From Gammaproteobacteria bacterium (GTDB taxonomy: Bacteria; Pseudomonadota; Gammaproteobacteria; Chromatiales; Chromatiaceae), in the NCBI GenBank assembly GCA_015231665.1, contig JADGBD010000119.1:1-5426 (forward strand): a stretch of DNA of 5,426 bases, in the 5' to 3' direction. Below the pieces are notes generated by a model. That model was not told the origin of the DNA, did not search any database, and saw only the letters and a program-made list of their open reading frames with translations. Shown here one piece after another: positions 1 to 5,426 of the stretch. Position 1 is the first letter of the stretch; every line of letters starts with the position of its first letter. A program made the translations under genes and the position numbers.

Positions 1-32
1 ATGGGCTTGATGATCGGGAGGCCCATGACTAG
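1..32 (+). CDS. mrpC: Probable C-terminal tail of Mrp antiporter subunit C (partial)
   Basis: The third forward frame reads GLDDREAHD and stops at TAG 30-32, which overlaps the preferred mrpD start by 8 nt. A short charged tail overlapping the next gene is what is expected of mrpC, the gene normally just upstream of mrpD in Mrp/Mnh/Pha operons. MrpC is a small three-helix membrane subunit related to NuoK. Only about ten codons are visible, so the identity rests on gene order. The second forward frame, ending at TGA 8-10, is an alternative end for the upstream gene. Confidence 0.45.
   Translation, partial: GLDDREAHD
16..21 (+). promoter_or_regulatory. Ribosome binding site supporting the mrpD start at 25
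   Basis: GGGAGG lies 3 nt before ATG 25. The spacing is short, but this is the only good purine-rich site nearby. In-frame ATGs at 1 and 10 are also possible starts. No upstream sequence is available to judge the one at 1, and the one at 10 has no such site before it. Confidence 0.5.
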
Positions 33-1545
33 TCATCTGCCGATTCTGCCGATTCTGCTGCCCTTTGTCGCCGGGCTGGTGCTGCTGGCCCTGAGCCAGC
101 AGCCGGTGCGCCTGCGCCGCGTCTTCAGCCTGGTTGCCGTGCTGGCACAGATCGGCCTGGCCTGGATGCTGTTGCTGGCGGTGGCCGATGGTAGCTTGCT
201 GGTCTACCGTTTGGGTGACTGGGCGGCGCCCTGGGGCATAGTCCTGGTGGCTGATCGCCTCGCCGCCTTGATGCTACTGATCACCACTCTGGTCGCGGCC
301 TTTGCCCTCTGGCATGCGACCGATGGTCTGGATCAACGCGGCCGCTATTTCCATGTGCTGTTTCAGTTGCAACTGTTTGGCCTGGCTGGCGCTTTTCTCA
401 CCGGTGATCTGTTCAACCTTTTCGTCTTCTTCGAGATTCTCCTCCTCGCCTCTTACGGCCTGCTGCTGCATGGCGGTGGCGCGGTGCGGGTGCGCTCCGG
501 GCTGCACTATGTGGTGCTCAACCTGCTCGGCTCCAGCGTCTTTCTGTTTGCCGCCGGCCTGATCTATGCCGGCCTGGGCAGCCTCAACATGGCCGATATC
601 GCCCACAAGGCCGCCAGCCTGTCGCCGGACAACCTGGGACTAGCCCGGGCCGGAGGTCTGCTGCTGCTGGCGGTGTTTGCCCTCAAGGCGGCGCTGCTGC
701 CCCTCCACCTCTGGCTACCGGCAGCCTACTCCAGCACGGCAGCACCGGTAGCGGCCCTGTTCGCCATCATGACCAAGGTCGGTGCCTATTCGATTCTGCG
801 CAGTCATACCCTGATGTTTGGCGAGTCCTCCGGCGATCTGGCCAACCTGTTCACTCCCTGGCTGCTGCCCCTGGCCCTGGCCACCTTGCTGCTGGGGTCC
901 CTCGGCGCCCTGGCTGCGCGGCGGCTCGGCCGGCTGGCAGCCTATTTGGTAATTGGCTCCGTGGGCGCCCTGCTTACCGCCTTCTCCCTGGGCGAACAGG
1001 GCATAGCTGCCGGGCTCTATTACCTGCCCCACAGCACCTTTGCCGCCGCCGCCCTGTTCCTTCTGGCCGAGGCCATCGGCCGCCGCCGACCCTTCAGCGG
1101 CGATCTGCTCCAGGTGGATGCGGACATGCCGCGCATCGCCCTCTGGGGCGGCCTGTTTTTCTTCACAGCCGTGCTGATTGGTGGCCTGCCGCCCCTGTCT
1201 GGCTTCATCGGCAAGCTGCTGATCCTACGCGCCGCCATGGATCACCCCGGCCTGATCTGGGTTTGGTCCTTGATCCTGATCTCCGCCTTGATCGGCATCA
1301 TTGCCCTGGCCCGCGCCGGCAGTCGCCTGTTTTTCCAGACCAGCATCCAGGAAGGGGTTACCCCTGCGGTGCGGGCACCGGTGCGGCATGAACTCATCGC
1401 TATTCTCGGTCTCCTCGGCCTGACCCTGCTGCTGACCCTGCTGGCCGGTCCGGCACTGGATTTCACCCAGGCAACAGCAACCCAACTGTTGGATACCCAG
1501 GCCTATGTGCAGGCCATCCTCGGTACCGGCGAGGTCCGCCGATGA
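25..1545 (+). CDS. mrpD: Mrp/Mnh/Pha cation:proton antiporter subunit D
   Basis: This is a large inner-membrane subunit of the Mrp Na+(K+)/H+ antiporter, homologous to the proton-pumping NuoL/M/N subunits of complex I. The 506-residue protein is hydrophobic nearly throughout, consistent with about 14 membrane helices. Family signatures are the segment LTGDLFNLFVFFEILLLASY, the KAALLPLHLWLPAAYSST region and the AIMTKVGAYS motif. Counted from ATG 25, the key charged residues are Glu137 in FFEI, Lys221 in FALKAALL and Lys251 in MTKVG. These match the intramembrane Glu and Lys residues of the proton path in this family; Glu137 has the number I recall for the essential glutamate of Bacillus MrpD. 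Length is normal. The start at 25 is preferred over ATG 1 because it fits the usual MrpD N-terminus and has a ribosome site. The stop overlaps the mrpE start (ATGA). NuoM/HyfB-like relatives are unlikely given the E-F-G genes downstream. Confidence 0.95.
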   Translation: MTSHLPILPILLPFVAGLVLLALSQQPVRLRRVFSLVAVLAQIGLAWMLLLAVADGSLLVYRLGDWAAPWGIVLVADRLAALMLLITTLVAAFALWHATDGLDQRGRYFHVLFQLQLFGLAGAFLTGDLFNLFVFFEILLLASYGLLLHGGGAVRVRSGLHYVVLNLLGSSVFLFAAGLIYAGLGSLNMADIAHKAASLSPDNLGLARAGGLLLLAVFALKAALLPLHLWLPAAYSSTAAPVAALFAIMTKVGAYSILRSHTLMFGESSGDLANLFTPWLLPLALATLLLGSLGALAARRLGRLAAYLVIGSVGALLTAFSLGEQGIAAGLYYLPHSTFAAAALFLLAEAIGRRRPFSGDLLQVDADMPRIALWGGLFFFTAVLIGGLPPLSGFIGKLLILRAAMDHPGLIWVWSLILISALIGIIALARAGSRLFFQTSIQEGVTPAVRAPVRHELIAILGLLGLTLLLTLLAGPALDFTQATATQLLDTQAYVQAILGTGEVRR

Positions 1546-2033
1546 AACGCTGGCTGCCTCACCCCTTGTTTACCCTGATGCTTGCCCTGGTCTGGCTGCT
1601 GTTGCAGAACAGCCTGGCCTTTGGCCAGATTCTCCTCGGCCTGTTGCTCGGCTGGGCGATTCCACGCTTCACCATCGCCTTCTGGCCGGACCGGGTGGAG
1701 GTGCACCGCCCCTGGCTGTTGCTGCGGTTTGTGCTGGTGTTTCTCTACGATGTGCTGGTGGCCAATCTCACCGTTGCTCGCTTGATCCTCTGGCAGGAGC
1801 CGGAACAGATGCATCCGGTATTTGTCACCGTCCCCCTGGATTTGCGTGAGGAATTAGCCATCAGCCTGCTGGCTAACGTTATCTGCCTGACCCCGGGCAC
1901 GGTCTCCGCCCACCTCTCCGAAGACCGCCGCAGCCTGCTGGTGCATGCCCTGGACAGCAAGGACCCGGAGGCCGTGATCGCCTCCATCAAGCAGCGTTAC
2001 GAGGCCCCGCTGAAGGAGATTTTTGCATGCTGA
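1542..2033 (+). CDS. mrpE: Mrp/Mnh/Pha antiporter subunit E
   Basis: This 163-residue membrane subunit of the Mrp complex has no counterpart in complex I. Hydrophobic helices cover roughly residues 8-44 (a hairpin or two short helices) and 57-78, followed by a cytoplasmic C-terminal domain. Conserved family features are ANLTVARLIL (74-83) and the ANVICLTPGTVSAHL stretch (111-125), followed by LLVHALD (132-138). MrpE supports assembly or full activity of the antiporter in studied bacteria. The start codon overlaps the mrpD stop by 4 nt, with GAGG at 1531-1534 placed 7 nt upstream. The end overlaps mrpF by 7 nt. Length and domain content are normal. Confidence 0.93.
   Translation: MKRWLPHPLFTLMLALVWLLLQNSLAFGQILLGLLLGWAIPRFTIAFWPDRVEVHRPWLLLRFVLVFLYDVLVANLTVARLILWQEPEQMHPVFVTVPLDLREELAISLLANVICLTPGTVSAHLSEDRRSLLVHALDSKDPEAVIASIKQRYEAPLKEIFAC
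2013..2018 (+). promoter_or_regulatory. Ribosome binding site of mrpF inside mrpE
   Basis: AAGGAG lies 8 nt before ATG 2027, within the last codons of mrpE. It fixes the mrpF start and the 7-nt overlap with mrpE. Confidence 0.75.
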
Positions 2034-2296
2034 ACCTTGCCCTGACCCTTGCCTTCGGCCTGGTTGCCGCCGCCGTCGGCCTGAGCCTCTACCGCCTGCT
2101 GCGCGGACCCTCGGCGCCGGATCGTATCCTTGCCCTGGATACCCTCTACATCAACACCATTGCCCTGCTGGTGCTGCTGGGGATACAGCTGGCCAGCCCG
2201 CTGTATTTCGAGGCCGCCCTGCTGATCGCCCTGATGGGTTTTGTTGGCACTGTCGCCCTGTCCAAATACCTGCTGCGCGGAGACATCATCGAATGA
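2027..2296 (+). CDS. mrpF: Mrp/Mnh/Pha antiporter subunit F
   Basis: This small 89-residue inner-membrane subunit has three predicted helices at about residues 4-22, 40-56 and 60-78. The signature loop between helices 1 and 2 is RGPSAPDRILALDTL (26-40), which includes the conserved Asp32-Arg33 pair. The C-terminal segment GFVGTVALSKYLLRGD (71-86) is also typical. MrpF works with MrpE and MrpG in the hydrophobic core of the antiporter and is required for its assembly or activity. The start overlaps the mrpE stop by 7 nt, and the stop overlaps the mrpG start in an ATGA. Length is standard for the family. Confidence 0.94.
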   Translation: MLNLALTLAFGLVAAAVGLSLYRLLRGPSAPDRILALDTLYINTIALLVLLGIQLASPLYFEAALLIALMGFVGTVALSKYLLRGDIIE

Positions 2297-2640
2297 ATCC
2301 CCTGATCGAAGCCGCCCTGGCCTTGCTCGTGCTGGCCGGCGCCCTGTTCACCTTCGTCGGCTCCCTCGGCCTGTTTCGCCTGCAGGATTTTTACACCCGC
2401 CTGCACGCACCGACCAAGGCCACCACCCTGGGAGTCGGCAGCCTGCTCATCGCATCGGCGCTATTTTTCAGCCTGCAGGGCCCGGGCCTGAGCCTGCATG
2501 AAATCCTCATCACCCTGTTCCTGTTCATCACCGCCCCGGTCTCGGCTCACCTGCTGGCCAAGGCCGCCCTGCACCAACGCCTGCCCTCCCTGGCCAAGCT
2601 GCCTGAATCCCAGGAAGACAAGTCAGACCAAGGCGCATAG
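2293..2640 (+). CDS. mrpG: Mrp/Mnh/Pha antiporter subunit G
   Basis: This 115-residue subunit has three predicted membrane helices at about residues 5-27, 44-62 and 68-92, and a charged C-terminal tail. The family signature is the stretch FRLQDFYTRLHAPTKATTLG (28-47). A second conserved block is FITAPVSAHLLAKAA (78-92). MrpG is the last subunit in the usual A-B-C-D-E-F-G order and probably closes this operon, because the next gene is on the opposite strand. The start overlaps the mrpF stop (ATGA), with GGAG at 2279-2282 upstream. A longer open frame continues upstream of ATG 2293, but it only shadows mrpF in another frame. Confidence 0.94.
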   Translation: MNPLIEAALALLVLAGALFTFVGSLGLFRLQDFYTRLHAPTKATTLGVGSLLIASALFFSLQGPGLSLHEILITLFLFITAPVSAHLLAKAALHQRLPSLAKLPESQEDKSDQGA

Positions 2641-2660
2641 CACGAACAAAGGCTGCCTCA
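2641..2660. other. 20-bp convergent intergenic junction without clear terminator
   Basis: Only 20 bp separate the mrpG stop from the stop of the opposing glutaminase gene. The best stem I see is GGCT (2651-2654) with AGCC (2664-2667), four pairs and no T-tract on either side. That is too weak to call an intrinsic terminator. Termination may be Rho-dependent, or transcripts may run into the opposing gene. Confidence 0.6.
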
Positions 2661-4484
2661 TCAAGCCAGGGCCTGGATGCACTGATTGGCCCCACGCAAG
2701 CGGGCGGCGATACCGCGGGCCAGATTCTTCAGCAGAATGATCTCCAGCTTCGGCGCCTCTTCTGCCAGCCGTTCCAGGTCCGTCACCTCCAGAATCCGGC
2801 AACTGACATCGGTGTCGGCAAATACCGAGGCGCTGCGGGTGGTCTGGCCGAGCAGGGCCATCTCGCCGAACTCCATGCCTGGACAGAGGGAAGCGATACG
2901 CTGGTGATTGCCGTTCTGCAGCGGCACCAGGATGCTGACATGGCCGGATTCGATGAAAAACACCCGCCCGTCGCCCTCCTGGCCGATGCGGAGAATCTGC
3001 TCGCCGCTGGTATAGCTGCGCCGCTGGCTGACCTGTTCGATGCGCTGCAGCAGCTCTGCCGGCAGTCCGCGAAACATCAGGGAATCGCCCATCCCGCGCG
3101 GCCCCGGCGCCAGGTCGCCCATTTCTGCCAGCAGGCGGTTCTCGCACCACTCCACCGCCAGGTCGTTGTCCTCGAACAGGAGAAAACCCCGATCACCGCT
3201 GCGCGCCGCCTTGCCCAGATGGGCCAGGATCGCCTGGCGTTTGTGCACCCTTGAGCAGACCAGAGCTATGCCCTCTGCAGCCAGGCCAAGGCGGGCCTGA
3301 TTGAGCAGGCGCGCAGCGCTCTCCGACAGGCCGTCCACCTGATGCATGTCGAGGATGAAGCTGTGGGTCGTCGGCGCCAGTTTCTGCATCTTGCGGATCA
3401 CGTACTCCACCCCGTCGACGGCAATGAAACCGTGCAGGATCAGATACTTGATCGACCCTGCACGCTCGTCAAGGAAGCTGCGCACCTCCAGCGGCGGTTG
3501 TCGCCGTGAGGGCACCTGAGCAGCGCTGAAGATGCGCTCCAGGGCCATGGAGGGATGATCACGCCGGGCAAAGGCGTGCAGGCCGAATTGGCGCGACAAT
3601 CGCTTGCAGGCCTCGATACCACGCACGCTGTTACCCTTGGCATCCAAGCGGGGTGAGAAGATACCTACGCCGAAACGGCCCGGTACCACCGCAACTATGC
3701 CGCCGCCGACGCCGCTCTTGGCGGGCATCCCCACCTCATACAGCCAGCTGCCGGCATAGTCGTACATGCCGCAGGTGGCCATGACGCTGAGCACCCGCTC
3801 CACCTCATCCGCCGGCAGGGCAGCCTTGCCGGTTTGCGGATGCACACCACCATTGGCCAGGGTGGCAGCCATGAAGGCGAGATCGCGACAACTCACCAGC
3901 AGGGAGCATTGGCGAAAATAGTTATCCAGCACCGCCATGGGATCGCCATCGATGATGCCGAAGTTTTTCAGCATCCAGGCGATGGCACGGTTACGGTGGC
4001 CGGTGTCGCTCTCGGAGCGGTACACCGCCTCATCCAACGCCAGGGGGTGGCCGGCAAAGTCTGCCAGGGCCTCTTGGATGCGCTGCCACTGCGCCTGCGG
4101 CGTGCTGCCGGCCACCAGGCCGCTGGTGGCAATGGCGCCGGCATTGATCATGGGATTGAAAGGCGCACCGCTTTGCGGGTCGAGACTGATGGAGTTGAAG
4201 GCATCGCCGCTGGGCTCCACCCCTACCTTGCTGGCCACCAGCTCCTGGCCGCGATCGGCCAGGGCGGCGGCATAGACAAAGGCCTTGGAGATGGACTGAA
4301 TGGTAAAGGTCTGCTGCGTATCTCCCACTGCATAGGCCACCCCGTCCATGGTCACCAGGCAGATGCCAAAGGCCTTGGGGTCGGCCTTGGTCAGCTCGGG
4401 GATGTAGCTGGCCAGTTCGCCCTCGTCGATCTGCCCCACCTGCTCGTGCAGCTGTTCCAAATACCCCTGAATGGGTGCCTTCAT
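2661..4484 (-). CDS. glsA: Glutaminase A fused to STAS and cyclic-nucleotide-binding domains
   Basis: This 607-residue protein has three parts. Residues 1-305 are a serine-dependent glutaminase (glutamine + water to glutamate + ammonia) of the beta-lactamase-like fold. It shows the catalytic SxxK motif as Ser64-Ile-Ser-Lys67 in TIQSISKAF, Asn114 in NPMINAGA, Glu158 in YRSESD, Asn165, Tyr189 in NYFRQCS, Tyr241 in GMYDYAG and the loop [16 protein letters not shown] (255-270). Residues about 340-445 form a STAS domain, with [17 protein letters not shown] at its phosphoacceptor region. Residues about 468-590 are a cAMP/cGMP-type binding domain whose phosphate cassette reads FGEMALL (539-545) followed by RSAS (550-553). 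No signal peptide is seen, so it is probably cytoplasmic. Ordinary bacterial GlsA is about 310 residues, so the regulatory half is extra. ATG 4484 overlaps the ureG stop by 4 nt. Catalytic function is well supported; regulation by cNMP or by phosphorylation is inferred. Confidence 0.95.
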   Translation of the reverse strand: MKAPIQGYLEQLHEQVGQIDEGELASYIPELTKADPKAFGICLVTMDGVAYAVGDTQQTFTIQSISKAFVYAAALADRGQELVASKVGVEPSGDAFNSISLDPQSGAPFNPMINAGAIATSGLVAGSTPQAQWQRIQEALADFAGHPLALDEAVYRSESDTGHRNRAIAWMLKNFGIIDGDPMAVLDNYFRQCSLLVSCRDLAFMAATLANGGVHPQTGKAALPADEVERVLSVMATCGMYDYAGSWLYEVGMPAKSGVGGGIVAVVPGRFGVGIFSPRLDAKGNSVRGIEACKRLSRQFGLHAFARRDHPSMALERIFSAAQVPSRRQPPLEVRSFLDERAGSIKYLILHGFIAVDGVEYVIRKMQKLAPTTHSFILDMHQVDGLSESAARLLNQARLGLAAEGIALVCSRVHKRQAILAHLGKAARSGDRGFLLFEDNDLAVEWCENRLLAEMGDLAPGPRGMGDSLMFRGLPAELLQRIEQVSQRRSYTSGEQILRIGQEGDGRVFFIESGHVSILVPLQNGNHQRIASLCPGMEFGEMALLGQTTRSASVFADTDVSCRILEVTDLERLAEEAPKLEIILLKNLARGIAARLRGANQCIQALA

Positions 4485-5092
4485 TGCAACATACCCTCCC
4501 GTTTGATGAATTCAATGATCTGCGCCAGGCCCTCGCCGGTCTTGAGGTTGCTGAACACCCAGGGCTTGTTGGGGCGCATGCGGTTGGTGTCCTGTTCCAT
4601 CACCTCCAGGGAGGCACCGACGTAGGGGGCGAGGTCGATCTTGTTGATCACCAGCAGGTCCGAGCGGGTGATGCCGGGGCCGCCCTTGCGCGGGATCTTC
4701 TCGCCCTCGGCGACATCGATGACGTAGATGGTCAGGTCGGCCAGTTCCGGACTGAAGGTGGCCGAGAGGTTGTCGCCGCCGCTCTCGACGAACACCAGGT
4801 CGAGGTCGGCAAAGCGCTGGATCAGATCCTCCACCGCCGCCAGGTTCATCGAGGCATCCTCGCGGATTGCGGTATGCGGGCAACCGCCGGTCTCGACACC
4901 GATGATCCGCTCCGCCGGCAAGGCCTCGGCCCGGGTCAGGATCTGGGCGTCCTCCTGGGTGTAGATGTCGTTGGTCACCACGGCGATGCTGTAGCGCTCG
5001 CGCATGGCCTTGCACAGCTGCTCCAGCAGCGCCGTCTTACCGGAACCCACCGGCCCGCCAACGCCGACCCGCAGGGGTTGTTGATTCGTCAT
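4481..5092 (-). CDS. ureG: Urease accessory GTPase UreG
   Basis: UreG is a SIMIBI-class GTPase. It dimerises with GTP and nickel and, with UreF, UreD/H and UreE, delivers Ni2+ to the urease active site. The 203-residue protein has the P-loop GPVGSGKT (13-20), the metal-binding CPH motif Cys71-Pro72-His73 inside [13 protein letters not shown], the [11 protein letters not shown] block (103-113) and the base-specificity motif NKID (150-153). Length is normal. Three ATGs run in tandem at 5098, 5095 and 5092. I chose 5092 because GAGG at 5100-5103 is then 7 nt away; 5098 would leave 1 nt. The open frame continues to 5305, but that part only runs through a repeat and antisense to other signal, so it is not coding. 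It follows ureF on the same strand and overlaps glsA by 4 nt. The reason for a ureG-glsA link is not shown by sequence. Confidence 0.96.
   Translation of the reverse strand: MTNQQPLRVGVGGPVGSGKTALLEQLCKAMRERYSIAVVTNDIYTQEDAQILTRAEALPAERIIGVETGGCPHTAIREDASMNLAAVEDLIQRFADLDLVFVESGGDNLSATFSPELADLTIYVIDVAEGEKIPRKGGPGITRSDLLVINKIDLAPYVGASLEVMEQDTNRMRPNKPWVFSNLKTGEGLAQIIEFIKREGMLQ
4494..4500 (-). promoter_or_regulatory. Ribosome binding site of glsA inside ureG
   Basis: On the minus strand GGGAGGG lies 9 nt before the glsA ATG, within the last ureG codons (KREG). With the ATGA stop/start overlap, it indicates coupled translation and settles the glsA start. Confidence 0.75.
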
Positions 5093-5099
5093 CATCATG

Positions 5100-5103
5100 C
5101 CTC
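5100..5103 (-). promoter_or_regulatory. Ribosome binding site of ureG
   Basis: GAGG on the minus strand is 1, 4 or 7 nt from the three tandem ATGs. It favours the third ATG (5092) as the main ureG start. Confidence 0.5.
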
Positions 5104-5117
5104 GTTTGGAATAATTG

Positions 5118-5214
5118 GGACGCAGAGAACGCAGAGAAGCGCAAAGCACGTTGAGTCTTGTAATAACCACAACAAACTCTGCGATCTTTGCGCTTCTCTG
5201 CGAGCTCCGCGTCC
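5118..5214. repeat. Imperfect inverted repeat built of 9-nt CGCAGAGAA units (MITE/palindromic type)
   Basis: Two 40-nt arms (5118-5157 and 5175-5214) are inverted copies around a 17-nt AT-richer centre, matching at 32 of 40 positions by hand count. Seventeen bases are perfect (5130-5146 against 5186-5202). Each arm reads GGA and then four 9-nt units of the CGCAGAGAA type, with one extra G between units two and three at the same place in both arms. In the left arm two exact copies of CGCAGAGAA are tandem (5121-5138). The element fills most of the ureF-ureG gap, and its outer end stops 5 nt short of the ureF stop codon. A transcript through it would form a long hairpin. Similar CGCAGAGAACGCAGAG palindromes recur in many proteobacterial genomes as I recall, but no name is assigned here. 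No transposase is present. Confidence 0.85.
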
Positions 5215-5219
5215 TCTCT

Positions 5220-5426
5220 TCAAGATCTGAACAACCGGCTGTACTGGGTCTCGTGGCGGCTGCTGGCGATGGCCAGGGCTGGGGCCGAGGCGCCGATGTC
5301 GGCATCCGCCAGGGCCAGGCCCTGCTCCACCGCTGCGGCGGCCTGTTCTCCCAGCTGCAGCAACAGCCTCTGGCCGGCGCTCTGTCCCAGGGTCACCAGC
5401 TTGACCCCGGCCAGCACCACGCCTTC
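5220..5426 (-). CDS. ureF: Urease accessory protein UreF, C-terminal part
   Basis: This partial gene is cut at the right edge; the last 68 residues and the stop are visible. UreF binds the urease apoprotein with UreD/H and recruits UreG for GTP-dependent nickel insertion. The visible part has [20 protein letters not shown] and ends with the highly typical UreF tail [13 protein letters not shown], preceded by [13 protein letters not shown]. An internal GTG at 5420 is not the start, because the frame stays open to the edge and full UreF is over 200 residues. It is followed by ureG on the same strand after about 125 bp, a gap made by the inverted repeat. Confidence 0.93.
   Translation of the reverse strand, partial: EGVVLAGVKLVTLGQSAGQRLLLQLGEQAAAAVEQGLALADADIGASAPALAIASSRHETQYSRLFRS

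Noticed and set aside
1..24. Use of ATG 1 as the mrpD start (514 residues)
   Set aside because: ATG 25 has a ribosome site, fits the usual MrpD N-terminus and places the conserved Glu at residue 137. The first 8 codons overlap the likely mrpC tail.
2023..2292. N-terminal extension of the mrpG frame to 205 residues
   Set aside because: The extension lies entirely over mrpF in another frame and is rich in Pro, Arg and Cys, unlike a membrane subunit. ATG 2293 gives the normal MrpG length.
2651..2667. Possible intrinsic terminator between mrpG and glsA
   Set aside because: It has only a four-pair stem and no T-tract on either strand.
3834..4625. Long plus-strand open frame of 263 codons opposite glsA and ureG
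   Set aside because: It is a GC-rich antisense shadow spanning two well-supported genes. Its composition is rich in Gly, His and Gln, and no domain is recognisable.
5118..5214. CRISPR array or tandem-repeat locus
   Set aside because: The repeats are 9 nt, arranged as two inverted arms, with no spacers of regular length and no cas genes.
4475..5230. Long plus-strand open frame of 251 codons opposite ureG
   Set aside because: It is antisense to ureG and its end runs through the inverted repeat. The product resembles the spurious translations such repeats give.

Overview
The window is GC-rich and densely packed, and it holds two gene clusters that converge near position 2650. It looks like a proteobacterial chromosome, most likely a gammaproteobacterium. 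That placement is inferred from protein style, tight ATGA overlaps and the type of intergenic repeat. No rRNA or other phylogenetic marker is present.

Plus strand, 1-2640: the distal part of an Mrp (also called Mnh or Pha) multisubunit monovalent cation/proton antiporter operon. A tail that is probably mrpC is followed by complete mrpD, mrpE, mrpF and mrpG. Every junction overlaps by 4-8 nt, so the subunits should be translated in a coupled way. The proximal genes (mrpA and mrpB or their fusion, and most of mrpC) lie off the left edge. The complex sits in the inner membrane and exchanges cytoplasmic Na+ (or K+) for external protons.

Minus strand, 5426-2661: the end of a urease accessory cluster. 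The C-terminus of UreF enters from the right edge. About 125 bp later comes a complete UreG GTPase, and then, overlapping the ureG stop by 4 nt, a 607-residue protein. That protein fuses a serine-dependent glutaminase (GlsA type) to a STAS domain and a C-terminal cyclic-nucleotide-binding domain. UreF and UreG help load nickel into urease, which releases ammonia from urea. The glutaminase releases ammonia from glutamine. One transcript may therefore encode two ammonia-producing activities, the second with built-in regulatory domains.

The ureF-ureG gap is almost filled by an imperfect inverted repeat (5118-5214). Its two 40-nt arms are built from 9-nt units of the type CGCAGAGAA. It resembles the short palindromic, MITE-like repeats scattered through many proteobacterial genomes. 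The two operons meet tail to tail with only 20 bp between stop codons and no obvious terminator.

The most interesting points are the glutaminase-STAS-cNMP fusion coupled to ureG, the architecture of the repeat, and the convergence with a pH/Na+ homeostasis operon. No CRISPR array, tRNA, rRNA, transposase or phage gene is visible.
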